Counted from the first letter of the stretch, positions 1-37,143 are shown. The stretch: 64,000 nucleotides of DNA from Strigops habroptila (GCF_004027225.2 NC_044288.2:21090744-21154743), one strand, 5' to 3'. Notes: generated from the letters alone by a model not told the origin. Numbers and translations are program-made.

Positions 1-328
1 ACGGGTTGGGTTGAAGGGACCTTAAAGCTCATCCAGTCCCAACCCCCTGCCACAGGCAGGGACACCTCCCACTAGAGCAGGTTGCTCCAAGCCCCTGTGT
101 CCAACCTGCCCTTGAACATTGCCAGGGATGGGGCAGCCACAGCTTCTCTGGGCACCCTGTGCCAGCGCCTCAGCACCCTCACAGGGAAGAGCTTCTGCCT
201 CAGAGCTCATCTCAATCTCCCCTCTGGCAGGTTAAAGCCATTCCCCTTGTCCTGGCCCTACAGGCCCTTGTCCAAAGCCCCTCTCCAGGTTTCTTGTAGC
301 CCCTTTAGGCACTGGAGCTGCTCTAAGG
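1..328 (-). mobile_element. CR1 LINE 3' fragment
   Basis: Antisense CR1 3' end (gggttgaagggaccttaaag ... ggagctgctctaagg), cut by the window's left edge. It faces the plus-oriented copy at 792-1028. Confidence 0.85.
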
Positions 329-791
329 AAAAGGGGGAATGCTGGAGTACCCATTCCCAGGCAGTTGCCTCTGATAGGGATGCTGCTCTGGGCAGGGATG
401 TAGCACACAGGGGCTGTCACCCCTAGGGGGAGGCTGCTTCCAGCCCCTTGAGTTCCAGGGGGTCACAGGGCAAAAGTCCCCCCGGAGCTGTGCCACTGGG
501 GAAGCAGGGAGGTGTGAAGGGGTGGGTTGGGGTGATGTTGGGAAAGCAGCTTCGCCCCCCCAAGAGATAGAGCATTTATCACTTGGGTGTGATTCATTGG
601 GCCAGATTCGGGCTTTCCAGCTGTGAGGGAAGCTGGGCACAAAGGGACTCCCAAGCAGGTGGGTGCTGGGATCAAGGGGAAGGTGAGACAAGGGGGGGGC
701 ACTGGGGGCAGCAGCGTGGACTGGCAAATCCCCCAGTGAGCCCAGTGCATGGCCTGGGGTGGGTGAAAGGAACAGCTGAAACACAGCTGTA

Positions 792-1028
792 GAGGAGGCC
801 CCGGAGCTGCTGCGAGGGCTGGAGCAGCTCTGCTCTGGAGCCAGGCTGAGAGAGCTGGGCTGGGGCAGCCTGGAGAAGAGAAGGCTCCTGAAGGGGAGAC
901 CTTAGAGCAGCTCCAGGGCCTAAAGGGGCTGCAGGAAACCTGGAGAGGGGCTTTGGACAAGGGCCTGTAGGGCCAGGACAAGGGGAATGGCTTTAACCTG
1001 CCAGAGGGGAGGTTGAGATGAGCTCTTA
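792..1028 (+). mobile_element. CR1 LINE fragment lacking the terminal 3' end
   Basis: Starts gaggaggccccggagctgct and ends at gatgagctctta, upstream of the usual 3' terminus. Inverted relative to 1-328. Confidence 0.8.
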
Positions 1029-1063
1029 CTATTTCAGCATTTAAACACCAAGTGCCTGCTTAC

Positions 1064-1182
1064 CTGTCGTACATCATCTCAAACTGCTGCATTTGAATAG
1101 TCACCTCACAATAACCCAAATAACATACTCTTGCAAAAGCCTGTTGTCCCATGAGCTGTCCAGCGTGGATTTGAAGAAGTTC
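1064..1182 (-). other. Doubtful isolated coding exon
   Basis: On the minus strand an open stretch of 39 codons (ELLQIHAGQLMG ... MQQFEMMYD) ends at a consensus donor (ACAG|gtaagc). It follows an AG acceptor that lacks a good pyrimidine tract. I do not recognise the peptide and find no partner exon with a matching phase in the first 5.8 kb. It may be a relic or chance. Confidence 0.2.
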
Positions 1183-3763
1183 CTACAGCTTTTTCATCAG
1201 CATTTTCCAGGAAGGCACGGCAAGGTGAAGCAGCAAGTACTTGATGTTCGTATTTCAGGTTACAACAGGGAAAAAAAAACAACACTTACATGGAGCTTTA
1301 CACAAGTGATAAATTCAACAGGGTCAATCCATCACTAAACTCAGCAACACCAAACGCAGCACATGGTGCTGGCAGCTCACCAGGGACTGAGGTGCCACGT
1401 CTGGGCTATGCACAAAACCTTTATCTCTGCAGCCAAGCTGCCACTTGCACCTTAGATACAGCAAATAGCCTTAGTGCACCCCGGAACAGGCTGTCACCCA
1501 CCGTCCCCCATCACCCTGCTCGCCCAATCTTCAACTGCTCTGCTCCATTCCATTCGTTATCCTGAAGATCTGAGCTCTTGTCCTGTAAGGTGTCAGCAAA
1601 GGGGGATAAAGAAGAAGAAACGGGGCAAATCAGGGAATCCATGCACAGAATTAATAGGAAGACATGGATCAGACATTCGGGAGCATCTTCCCTCCAGCTG
1701 AGCTGGAGGTGAGCCAATGTAAGGCCATGCAACAGGCAAGGCTAAGCCATGAGGCACAGGGATGCCTTTCTCAAAGCTCTGGTGACAGGGAGTTGTTCAG
1801 CTGCTCAGCACTACTCCCAGCAGGACATGGAGTCCCTGGGGCTGCTCCCACACGAGGTGTGAAGGACACACATGATGCTCTGCAGAACTACCCAAGCCCA
1901 TACTGAGCCTGCAACACACAGACCTCCCAAAGAGCCACTCACCCCAAGGAGCTTCGAGACCCGACTCTATGACAATGAAATCTAAGTATTCTCACACAGG
2001 AAGCCAAGGGGGGGATGCTGAGAGGCAGAAACACAACAAAATCCAACCTGCGGATGCTAAATCAGAGGCAGAGCAAGCCGCAAGGGTAAGTCACAAGTTG
2101 TAGGAGGCACTGAACAGTCAAGGGCTCAGGCTTCCTCTGATGCCGCACACACCTTGTGCTCTTGCACCAGAGCTGATCCCAGCTTTACAGAGCCCACAGC
2201 AAGCCCATGGAATCAAGGATACAGGTGCTGGCAGCAGCTTGCCATGAAATTAGAGCACCAGCAAGCTTGCTATTAAACCACAGCACCCAACAAGGAAAGG
2301 ACAGCACTGGGCTTGGCGAGAGCTTTGCAGGAAGCTAAAGAACCAAGATGAGGACAACTGGAGATGGTTGAGCAGAGCACAGTGCAGAACCGGATCATGG
2401 GAGAAGGAAGTAGCCGCAAGAGGGAAGAACACACAGGGAGCAAGAGAAGTCATGGATAAAAGGCAGAGGTAAAGCAAAAAAAGCAGTCAAGCCACAGTGA
2501 AGTTTAAGGGAATTATTTAATGGTGATCCAACTGCAACACATTACAGCAGTACAGGCAGTGTTAGCAGAGAACTCATCACACACACACTTCCAGGCGAGG
2601 GCAGGACACGGCTGCAGGAATCCCAGCGCCTCCCACAGCTGTTACTCATGCAGGGGTTGGTCTCCACACACCGGGAAAGCTGGACAGCAGCTTCTGTCCC
2701 GCCTTGAACCTTCCATCAGGTGCCCTCAATGGACTTCTTGTCCCTGGGCATTCCCTGTAGGAAACAGCTTCTGCCAAACCCCAAAACAATGAAGATTCCA
2801 ACTCTGATCACAGACTTGCTCTAAGTCTACACAAAGGAGCCAAGGGATGGAAGGAAACAATCAATGGGGAGATGTGGGAGATGGAGGTAGGCTTCCCCAG
2901 TGTTCCAAGGGTATTCAAAGAGGACACCCTTCCTTCTATCCAATATACCATGGGGCTTCCCTTCTTGAGGAGGTGGCTTCCAAGCAGACAGGCCTGGAGC
3001 TCCTCCACATGGAGATGAAATGCTGAGCATCCTCCAAGATGTTTTGCTACCCTGGTTCTATAGAGCAAGGTGGCACAGAAGTTGAGTTTTAACTGCTTTG
3101 AGCAGAGTTTTCCTGCACCTCCCACATGCCCAGGTCTTCTGGCACACTCCCCCCATCAAGAGCTGCTCGGGGCACAAGGAAATTCAGCTTTAACTGGGCA
3201 AAGCTTCCCAGTTAAAGCTTCCTTTAGGCTTCCAATCTTCTACTGAAGATCAGAATAGGGAATAACTCTAGAGCCTTTCTGCTGCTCTGAGCAGCAAGAT
3301 GATGACCAAGACCGTCAGAAAACACAGCCAGGCAGTTCTGTTGGTGGCTGCAACTCCTGAAAGCGAGGAGAGCCACGGCCTTCAGTGGCAAAGGAGAGGT
3401 CATAAGGGGCTTTACTGAGCAAAATCACATCCAACTTACTCCCACTAGTTTTCTACCTCATTCAGTGTGTGCAGACTGAACAGGAGTCTGTAGTCACTTC
3501 AGTATGCAGCTTGCTTGAAAGCATTGGCATAGCATAAAGAAATAATCACTCTTGCATTGCCAAAAAGCTATCACAGAAATGTAACAGCACATACTATAGG
3601 AGGACAAGCTACATGCTTCAAGCACAATAATTAGGCCGAATCGGCTCCATCCTGGTCTGTAAGTCCATGGATGCTGGGCCCTGAGCCACGGTAAGGGTTA
3701 AGCCAAGTGGCAACTCCTGCACTCTGATGCGGGGCTGCGAGTAGCACCAGGGACTGTAGTGAT

Positions 3764-4033
3764 AGGACAAGGGGGAATGGGTTCAAACTTAAACAGAGGA
3801 GATTTAGGGTGGATCTTAGGCAGCAGCTCTTCCCTGTGAGGGTGCTGAGGCGCTGGCACAGGGTGCCCAGAGAAGCTGTGGCTGCCCCATCCCTGGCAGT
3901 GTTCAAGGCCAGGTTGGACACAGGGGCTTGGAGCAATCTGCACTGGTGGAAGGTGTCTCTGCCCATGGCAGGGGGTTGGAACTGGATCATCTTAAGGCCC
4001 TTTCCAACCCAAACCAGTCTGTGATTCTCTAAT
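3764..4033 (+). mobile_element. CR1 LINE 3' fragment
   Basis: Contains gagggtgctgaggcgctgg, the noncoding 3' core, and the CR1 terminus ccaacccaaaccagtctgtg followed by attctct. Confidence 0.85.
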
Positions 4034-4907
4034 GATCTCATACACAAGCACATGTAGCACCCCTGAAAACTGCAATTACAAGCAGAACCCGCTGCACTGG
4101 GTGCCTGTGCTGCCTCCACAGAGGCAGAGCTCACGGAACACCTATACAGGGTACAGCTCACCAACATGGAGTTATTCATCCTCTGGTTCCCTCTGCTGCA
4201 GCTGATGAACACAAGGAACATCCAGACACAGCATTTCCGTGTGACAGCACTGCTGGAGCTGGGGCATTCGGAGCAGCCCAGCGCTGTTATCTTGCTTAAC
4301 TAAAACCCATTTGCTTAGCACAACAGAAAAATAAAAAGGGGGAAATCGCATGTACAATCTACCTATGTCCCTCAAAGTCCCAGCACACAGAAAGCAGTTC
4401 ACTTAAAATACTAAATCATGTCCAAAACCCAAATGGGCAGGGACTGAAAGAGTTCCTGACAAGCTCAGAGGTCCCAGCAAGGCAACAACCAAAGCCCCTG
4501 GCTTCTTGTGCTGTTTTACATTAGAACACATACAAGTTTCATGAGTTAAGTCTCCAATCCCAGAAAAGGCTAAGCTTAAAGGTTTTAAGTCAGATCTGAG
4601 ATAAACAGGGCTCCTCCATATGCTCCGCAGTACAACCCTCAAGAGGTCAGCCCACACGAGGGACAGCAGATGTGCTCCCTAAGGATCACCAGACTTGCTT
4701 CAACTGTACCACAACCTTGGTCATGCCACAGCAAGGGAGCCTGAACTGTTTAAACACTTCATTCCACATGTGATACCATCATCCCAACACATGCAGATGT
4801 GTCCGTACGCGATCCAAGCTGAAGCTGTAACATTCAGCACTTCAGTTTCAGGTATAGCTGTATCATCTTCCTGCTACCCAGCATCTCTGACTTCTGCCCC
4901 ACCAGAA

Positions 4908-5014
4908 AGGAAGCAACCTGCTCTAATGGAAGATGTCCCTGCCTGTGGCAGGGGGTTGGAACTGGATGAGCTTTAAGGTCTGTTCCAACCCAAACCAGTC
5001 TGGGATTCTGTAAC
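4908..5014 (+). mobile_element. Short CR1 LINE 3' fragment
   Basis: About 105 bp of the CR1 terminus, from gcaacctgctctaatgg to gggattctgtaa. Confidence 0.8.
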
Positions 5015-5789
5015 TATGAAACCACAATTCTCAACTTCCACACTTGTCACTGCTCCCTCCTCTTTCCCTCCTGTACATGCTCTGATCTCCTCCAGGAACT
5101 GCCAACACCAAAACCCAGCCAAATCTGCCATAAAACCCATTCTTGGGTGACTCACTTGTAAAGCAGATAAGGGGAATCACCCAAAAAAAGTGTGCTGCAG
5201 GGTTGGCGATCACCCCAACCCATCCTCCCTGTACTTCTCCAAGCAAGGACCTAGTGATCCCACTGCAAAAACATGGGAACAACTCCACCGTGGCTGATGC
5301 ACATTCTCCTTCTTGGTCAGGGAGGCTCTAGCAGCAGGATTACCCTGCACATCAGCACAGTTTAGTAACAGGCAAGGCCAGGGATGGTTAAAGGTTAACA
5401 CAAACCCAAGATGCACTAGACCAGCTCACACTCTAGCTGCTGCCAACAGGTTTTTATCCAGAGCCACGCTTCAACAGGCCACAAGCTGCTTCTAAACCAG
5501 TAAAGGCACCAACACCTTGGGGCACGGCACAAGAGCACTGAGGGTTTACAATGACCCAATTCCCAGGCTGACATTCCTGCACGCAGTGTTCCTCCCCTCC
5601 CCTGGAGCTGCCACCCCTCCATTGTCACTCAGCCAGGGAACACGTGCTCCATCACTGTGAGCTGCTCCATCCCCGCACGTGGAAGTACACAGCTCCTGGG
5701 TGACTCCAGCTCACTGCTCACACCTACATCCAGCGGTGAGCACACGAGGCCATTGAGAGATGAGACAAGCGGAACAGAGTTAGACCAAA

Positions 5790-7430
5790 AGCAGTGGACA
5801 TTTATTCCTCGTTTTGTGCAAGAGTGTCAAGATGCAGTTGGAAATGGGTGGGACAGACCCTTGTGGCTGGAGGGCTGGAGGCTACAGCCTCTCCTTCAGT
5901 CGATGGCTTTGTTCACAATTCTACTATGAGGAAGGAGATAAACTTGCAGACTCACCTACTGTCACACCAACGCTGCTGGCAAATACACTTGTATACAAAG
6001 AAAAAAAGTTCCAAACTACATTTTTTTTTGTTTGTTTCCACTAGATTCAAGTGAAGACTTTGTTCCAAAAAAAAAAAAAAAGAAAAAAAAAGAAAAAAAA
6101 GACACATACAAGTACAATTTCAAACTGAATGAACATTTGCAAATGTTTAGTGCAAAGTAATTATGTAAAAGCTACATTTTATGAAAGTTTGTGCTGATGT
6201 GTTTGGTAGGTTTTTTCTTTTTTTTTTTTTTTACCCTTTTACATCCATTATTTTAGTTACATAAGGTTTCACTTACCTACAGTACATATGCATTGTGTTA
6301 GGTCCCATGCAAGTGGGAATAATACCATTAGGCTCTGTAAAATGTCACTCGTTCTCAGTTAGGGAACTGCTGATTTGGTTTAACAGTCAGGTTCCTGGCA
6401 CAGGGCACATCCTGATCTCATGGAAGTGCTCAAGCTTACGTTTGTCTCATCCAGGTGCACGTGGGGATCAAGCCAAGCTGCTTCACGCCTTCAAACTCAA
6501 CCATAGGTCAACGCAAGAGGTTTAGAAATCCACCATTTTACTTTAAGCCTGTAACAAACTGCTCTTAAAAGTAAAAGCCTATTCACACAAAGTTATATGT
6601 AATGACTGTAGTAATCAGTTTATTACACAGATTAATCATTCTTGAACGTACAAGCTCCAGGGGAGCAGTTGGGTCTTTAAATACACACAAGTTTGTCTGT
6701 CAAATGGATTTTTTTTACCCTTACATCCAGAAAGACCTAAGCAGTTAAAAAACTTAAGAAAAAAATAAGAGCTATTAGCTAGGTATTAACTGAGAAACCA
6801 CATACAAACCAAAAGAAGTATGAAGGAAGGGAGAGAGTTGAAACAAATCAACATCACTTGATGCACTAATAGCTCCAATCCATTTAAATGGTGACTGGTT
6901 AAACTTAGACCTTAAACACAGGATGTGGGTACAGTTTCTCTCATTGGTCATAACATTTACCTAAGGTGTAGGTCCTTCAGAATAAAATGAATACAGAAAC
7001 AGCTTCAAGTTCTTCACCTTGCTTTTCATAACTGTTATGAGTTTAAAAGGATTCCACTTAAAATCCTTCACGGACCAGCAACACTGTCCCTAGAAATCTG
7101 AACTCTGCCATCACTCTCCCGTTCACATTTTACTACCCAATTTAAATCAAGAGGGGAATGCTTTTAGGCTCACAAAGTTATGACTGAAGAACCAGCTTTT
7201 CACACACACACTTCTCTGCTAGGAGTCAATGTTGGTACGGGGAAATACAGTATTTCTATTTTGTTGTTCCAAGTATGTACAACACGCAGCACTGCTGTAT
7301 CAGGTAAACATGTGCACAGGGGAAGATGAGGCGTGGGCTCATAGAAAGCAGTCAAATGGAAATCAAAAGGACTTTCTCTTTCAGAGTTCCCCTATCTTTA
7401 TTTGTAGAGGTTATCCAATAATTTCTTTAA
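5790..7430 (-). other. UBE2D2: UBE2D2 3' untranslated region
   Basis: The roughly 1.6 kb after the UBE2D2 stop codon is AT-rich, lacks CR1 and holds no credible coding frame. It contains A-rich runs at about 6067-6101 and a T-run at about 6217-6232 (plus-strand view). It ends near an AATAAA signal read on the minus strand at 5806-5801. The length and composition suit a ubiquitously expressed E2 transcript. The exact 3' end is inferred. Confidence 0.6.
5801..5806 (-). terminator. Candidate UBE2D2 polyadenylation signal (AATAAA)
   Basis: TTTATT on the plus strand reads AATAAA on the minus strand, about 1.6 kb after the UBE2D2 stop. It is the last such signal before sequence quality changes to CR1-containing intergenic DNA. 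Cleavage would fall near 5785. Confidence 0.5.
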
Positions 7431-32252
<24,822 letters not shown>

Positions 32253-32918
32253 TGTGTGCGCGAGGCGGCGAGGAGGGGCGGGCGGGGAGGGGGCAGCCGC
32301 GGGGACTATTTTCCGAGGGGGGGAAAGGGGGGGAGGGAAGGAGGAGCGCGGAGGTGGCGGCGGCGCGGATAGAGAAAAGAAGCGGGGGGGGGGAGGAGGA
32401 GGAGGAGGGAAAGGGGGGAAGGGAAGGAGAGAGAGAAGGGGGGGAAGGGAAGGAGGGGGAAGGGGCCCCCCCCGGAGGCGGCGGCGGGCGGGGGCCTGCG
32501 GCGGCCGGGGCTGGCGCGCTGCTCCCTGGCCGCTGCGCTGGAGCTCGGTGCCGCAGCTCCTATCGCATCCCTCCGCCGACCCTTTATGCGCTGGCGCCTC
32601 CTCGCCGGCCTTCCGCGTATCACTCCGCCGCGGCGCACCGACCCCCACCGCTCTCCGCTGAGTGACGGGAGGGCGCGGGGACAGCCGCCGAGACCGGGGC
32701 GGGAGCGAAGCGAGGCCGGGGCGGGAGCGAGAGGGGAGAGACGGGCGGGAGAGAAGGAGAAGCGGGAGGGGGGAAGCGGGAAGGGGGGAGGGTGGGACTA
32801 TTTATCCTGCGGCCGCCGTGCAGAACTCTCCAGAAGGGGGAGGGGGAGAGCGCGGAAGGATACGACGGCGGCGGTGGATGCGTGAGGCGCGGTTGGCCGC
32901 CGCGCGCGTGACGGCGGC

Positions 32919-32930
32919 TTCTCGCGAGAA
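32919..32930. promoter_or_regulatory. TTCTCGCGAGAA palindromic CpG-island element
   Basis: This is a perfect 12-bp palindrome containing TCTCGCGAGA, the orphan CpG-island motif known to be bound by BANP when unmethylated. It sits about 670 bp upstream of the UBE2D2 ATG, in the expected promoter region. Confidence 0.65.
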
Positions 32931-33206
32931 GACGGGACGGGAAGAAGTCCCGGCCGCGCCGCCGCTGTGGGCATGGGGAGGGCCCGGGGCTGCCGGTCAC
33001 GGTACCCCCGGTCTGGGTCCGTATTGTCCCCGTGGCCCGGGCGGGACCCGCGAGATGGGGCCCGGCAGCAGATGCCCCTTGGAAGAGGCGGGCCGGGGCC
33101 GGCAGTGGGTTGCGGTCAGTGGCGCTGGGAGCGGGGCCGGTGACACGCTGTATGTGCCCCGCGGCTGTGCCGCAGTGTCCCCTGCCCGCGGGGAGCGCCG
33201 CGGGGC

Positions 33207-33381
33207 TGGCACAGGGTGCCCAGAGAAGCTGTGGCTGCCCTATCCCTGGCAGTGTTCAAGGCCAGGTTGGACACAGGGGCTTGGAGCAACCTGCTCTAGC
33301 AGAAGGTGTCCCTGCCCGTGGCGGGGGGTTGGAACTGGGTGAGCTTTAAGGTCCCTTCAACCCAAACCATTCCATGACTAT
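33207..33381 (+). mobile_element. CR1 LINE 3' fragment abutting the UBE2D2 CpG island
   Basis: From ctggcacagggtgcccagag to caacccaaaccattccatg, joined directly to CpG-island sequence on its left. Confidence 0.85.
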
Positions 33382-34870
33382 GATTTGATGAATTCATTTT
33401 TAGGCCTGGGAGGACGCATGGTCAAAGCACACCAAGTGGGCCATGTGCTTATTGCACAGACGTGGCTGTGTAATAAAGCTTTAAACCATCACACAAGTTT
33501 AAATAGTGAAGGATCTCCAGTGCCACAACCACAGTGTGAAGAACAGGAGGCTCGGTACCCATCAGGCAGCACGGAGGGAGGTGAAGGCTCCCCAGCAGTG
33601 ACAGCATCAATAGCCATGATGGGCAGAGGTGGAAGAAAGACTCGTTTCCATCCAGCATCTGCATGGAGAACACCAACACAGGCAAAAACAACAACTGTTC
33701 TCAGGTGACTGAGGAGCTCGTGTCAAACAGTTCATCCAGTGGTAATGCTGATGAGTACCAACAAGCCAAAGGGTTCTGCGCAGCTTCAGTGAGGTTCTGA
33801 GCCCTGTAACCATGTCCTGTATCAAAGTGTGATGGGCAAGTGCCATCAACAGCCAGCTCAGAGAAAAGGGCAGCTTCCCTTCAGGTCCAAACCACAGAAA
33901 CCAGTGAAGGAGGCAGGGAACAGAAGGAAGGAGGCAGGGAGCAGGTTGCTGCTTGGCCGAAGGAGTGCACACAATCAAACGCGCTTGTTCAGCCTAACAC
34001 CCAGACTGCCTGTACATACACACCCCCGTGGGGCATCTTGTAACAGTGAGATGCTTTCAAATCTACACCACATGAGGGTCTTTTCTGTTGCTCCTGCTTC
34101 TCTTCCCATCGCCAGCTTTGGATCACGAGATGGATCATGGGGCTGGATGCTTGCCCTCCGTCCTGGGCTTGCGGTGGGCTTCCAACTGCTTCCAAGTTGG
34201 CAGTCCTGCTACCAGAGCGAGTAAGGAAAATGCCAAGAAGCATTTTTCATCAGGATTGGAAGATAAGGCTTCCCAAGAACACATCAGGGTTTGTTCCTTT
34301 GTGGGAAGGCCTGGTTTCCTATGGATTTCTCTTGTGTGTAACTACCATTTTTAGTGGATTGTGCTGTTTCTCTGTTCTTGCCTGTCTTCTCACCTGGTAC
34401 AGCAGCAGGGTTGGTTTCCACTGTTCTTGTCAATCCCACACCTCCTGTGCATCTCTTGGCAGAGAGGGATGAAGGGCTGAAACAGGAGGCTTTAGGGGCT
34501 GGTGGCTTTAGCACAGGGTGTGTTTTGAGTTAATTTCTCTGTCCTCCTTCACACTTGGTATGGAGAGAATAAATCACTGATTCATAGCAATGGGATTTGG
34601 GCTGGTGTGTGCTTCAACTCCTTGGATTCATTTTGTGCTTTCTTGCTTTTTCCCCTCTTTTTTGGCACCTTCTGAGTTTCTGGACACCCCTTCGTTGCAG
34701 AAGAGCAGAGAACAAGCACAAAGCAGGCCACTGTCCGTCCCTGCCACACCAGTCTCCACCAGTATGGGGAGCTGGAAATGCTCAAATAACACTAATCCCA
34801 AGTACTCCCGCCCTTATGGCTCCCTCAGTCCTGGGCCAGAGACAAAACTGCTTTTCTTCCAACATTCCCA

Positions 34871-35046
34871 TAGAATCCCAGAATCCCAGACTGGTTTGGG
34901 TTGGAAGGGACCAGTTCCAAGCCCCTGCCACGGGCAGGGACACCTTTCCTGTGCCAGCGCCTCAGCACCCTCACAGGGAAGAGCTTCTGCCTAACAGCTC
35001 ATCTCAATCTCCCCTCGGGCAGGTTAAAGCCATTCCGCTTGTCCTG
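34871..35046 (-). mobile_element. CR1 LINE 3' fragment with internal deletion
   Basis: Antisense copy starting agaatcccagaatcccagac. It jumps from the terminus straight to the ctgtgccagcgcctcagcac core, so about 90 bp are missing. Confidence 0.8.
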
Positions 35047-36129
35047 TTCCTCTCATTTCCTGCTTTCTCTTGTTAGGACACTCTTCTCCTACCTGCTGCC
35101 TTCATCCCTGCTTCTCTTCCACCTCACCTCAGACTTTTCAGGTGTCCTGCAGATTTCAGTCTCTTCCCACCCCTTCCCAAACAGTGCAATTGACCCATAT
35201 GCGCTTTTCCGTACCCCACATGAGCTCCTATCCTGGTCCTCTTCTCCAACAGGGTGAGTTCTGCTCCCCAGCACCAGAGAAGACGCTCCGGGCCGCATCT
35301 GCTGTGAGAATTCCTGGCTGGTCCCCACCCCTAGCAGCTCCTGCTGCAGACAAAGCTCTCCCCGCTTAGCCAGGAGCTGCCTCTCCGTGCTGGCGGCTGC
35401 TGGCCCCTCACACAGCACCCAAAATGCCATTTCAGGAGGCATTTCACCTGCAGCTCTGCTTTCACCCTCTCAGCCTGAAGAGCCAGGGCGTTTGTGGGGT
35501 CTTTTGTCCTCAGCTGTGCTCGTAGCTCCCGTTCCAGAGAGCAGCCCTGAGTGATCTGCTCTGTGTGCCTGCCAACACGATCCTGTGCCAGCATCGCCCG
35601 CTACAAACCAGCAGAGCATCGCTGGAGGAGTTAGCTGAGTCCTGCCTTATCCTCAGATGGCTCCGTGTGTCTTTCCTTCGCCATCTTCCTCTGAGCAGCT
35701 CTGCTCCACAGGGTCAGCTTGCAGTGCTCTGTGAGGGAAGAAGACTTAGACGTGCTTAGACAAAGGCTCAAGAACTCAAAGGAGTGCAAACTGCCCAGCC
35801 TCGCTGGCTACATCTGGTGTTCCTGGGCTTTGGCAACCAGTGAGGCCTTCGTTAGCAGGTGAATAAAGCTAAAGGAGGTAAAATACAGCTGGAAAAGGGA
35901 AAATCCCACACTTTACCAGTGTTGGGCACATACTTCAAAGCTCCAAAGAGAAAAACTCTCAGAACAACAGACCTGGAGCAGTGGGGAAAGTGAAGGGTTA
36001 GGGAGAACAAAGTTCTGCCTCTTGGGGAACAGCAGAGGCTGCACCCCTTTCTTGCCTCCAGAGCTGCTAAACCTTTGTGTCTTGCAAAGACGGAGCAGCC
36101 ACTTTTCCCCTTGCTGGTTGGTGTTCCCT

Positions 36130-36245
36130 CCAGGAGCAGCTGGCTCCAGAGCAGAGCTGCTCCAGCCCTCGCAGCAGCTCCGGGGCCTCCTCTGGCCTCG
36201 CTCCAGCAGCTCCATGTCCCTCTTGTGCTGTTGCCCCAGAGGACA
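36130..36245 (-). mobile_element. CR1 LINE internal fragment
   Basis: Antisense internal segment (ctggctccagagcagagctg ... tgctgttgccccagaggaca) without the 3' end. Confidence 0.75.
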
Positions 36246-36666
36246 TCTGCTGCCCTGGGTCTGTGGCCACCAGAACCAGGCACCCGAGAGGCTGGAGGGC
36301 CTTATTGACCAGCCAGAGCCCGGCAGCAGCTGTCCGTGTGTTGCAGTGTCCATGGGCACTGCTCCTGAGTCAGCATCTCCCGGAGCTGTGTGGGGTGGGG
36401 GGACCCCACTGTGTGTGTGTCCCCTCTCTGCTAGAAGGAATTTGCTTCTGTTTCACCCCTGGAAACCTGCTGCACTCAGTAAATTAAATCTAAGTTCTTG
36501 TCTCCTTCCTTACCGCGGCTTGGCTCAGCCCACTGTGACCTGCCAGGTAAGTCGGGGCTTCCCAGAAGTCATGTTTGAAACCTGCCACACGTGCTGCCCA
36601 GTGCCCGGGTTTCCTGCGTGCTGCAGGAGGGAGGGCTCTGCTCCTCTCTGCAGCCATGATTGCTCC

Positions 36667-36683
36667 TTTCATTTTCACTTTCC
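36667..36683 (-). promoter_or_regulatory. Interferon-stimulated response element upstream of STING1
   Basis: The minus strand reads GGAAAGTGAAAATGAAA, with three GAAA cores and a perfect GAAANNGAAA spacing for IRF/ISGF3 binding. It lies about 140 bp before the candidate noncoding first exon's donor (36824) and 460 bp before the STING1 ATG. STING1 is known to be interferon-inducible in vertebrates; use of this site is inferred. Confidence 0.65.
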
Positions 36684-36699
36684 GTGGTGCTGGGAAGGG

Positions 36700-36823
36700 C
36701 AGCCGCACCCAGGGCACCAGGAGCCCGTTAAGGTGCTCCAGGTCTCTGTGTGCAGCAGCAGCCGCCCAGGCGGGAGCACTGAGCCCAGCAACCACGGGGC
36801 GGGAAACCCGGGCAGCTGCTGCG
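36700..36823 (+). other. STING1: Candidate STING1 noncoding first exon (5' end approximate)
   Basis: A strong donor (gcg|gtgagt) follows position 36823, and the coding exon acceptor (ccacag) ends at 37143, immediately before the ATG. This implies a noncoding exon downstream of the ISRE and a 320 bp intron. The left boundary is a guess. Confidence 0.4.
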
Positions 36824-37143
36824 GTGAGTACAACGAGGAGCACTCACTGCTCCCCCAGGCCCTGTGGCTGCAGAGCAGGAGGGGCTGGCGTGAGGTTGGG
36901 ATTTGGGAGTGGGGTGGCCCCCCAGGCCCTGCTTGCCAAGCCCATTGGGGCACGGGGGGCAGCCCTGGGCAGCGCACAAGGGAACCTCCCCAGGAGCAGC
37001 TGCATTTCGGCAGCGTGCAGAGGGCTCCGTTGCAAGCTTTGGGGTGCTCAGTGGGCACTGGATGTGCACGTGTTCCCCTTCTCCACTCCCCGCGGTGGGT
37101 GCTGGGGGCAGTGGTCACTGCTGACCCCTGCTCTCTGCCACAG

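Larger units (their letters stand above)
1183..5789. other. Intergenic region downstream of UBE2D2
   Basis: This region holds CR1 fragments at 3764-4033 and 4908-5014. I looked for CXXC5, the usual downstream neighbour, and see none of its zinc-finger sequence. No gene is supported. Confidence 0.55.
33382..36660. other. Intergenic region between UBE2D2 and STING1
   Basis: About 3.3 kb lies between the UBE2D2 CpG island and the STING1 promoter. It holds two minus-oriented CR1 pieces (34871-35046 and 36130-36245). No gene is supported, although a divergent noncoding transcript from the CpG island is possible. Confidence 0.6.
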
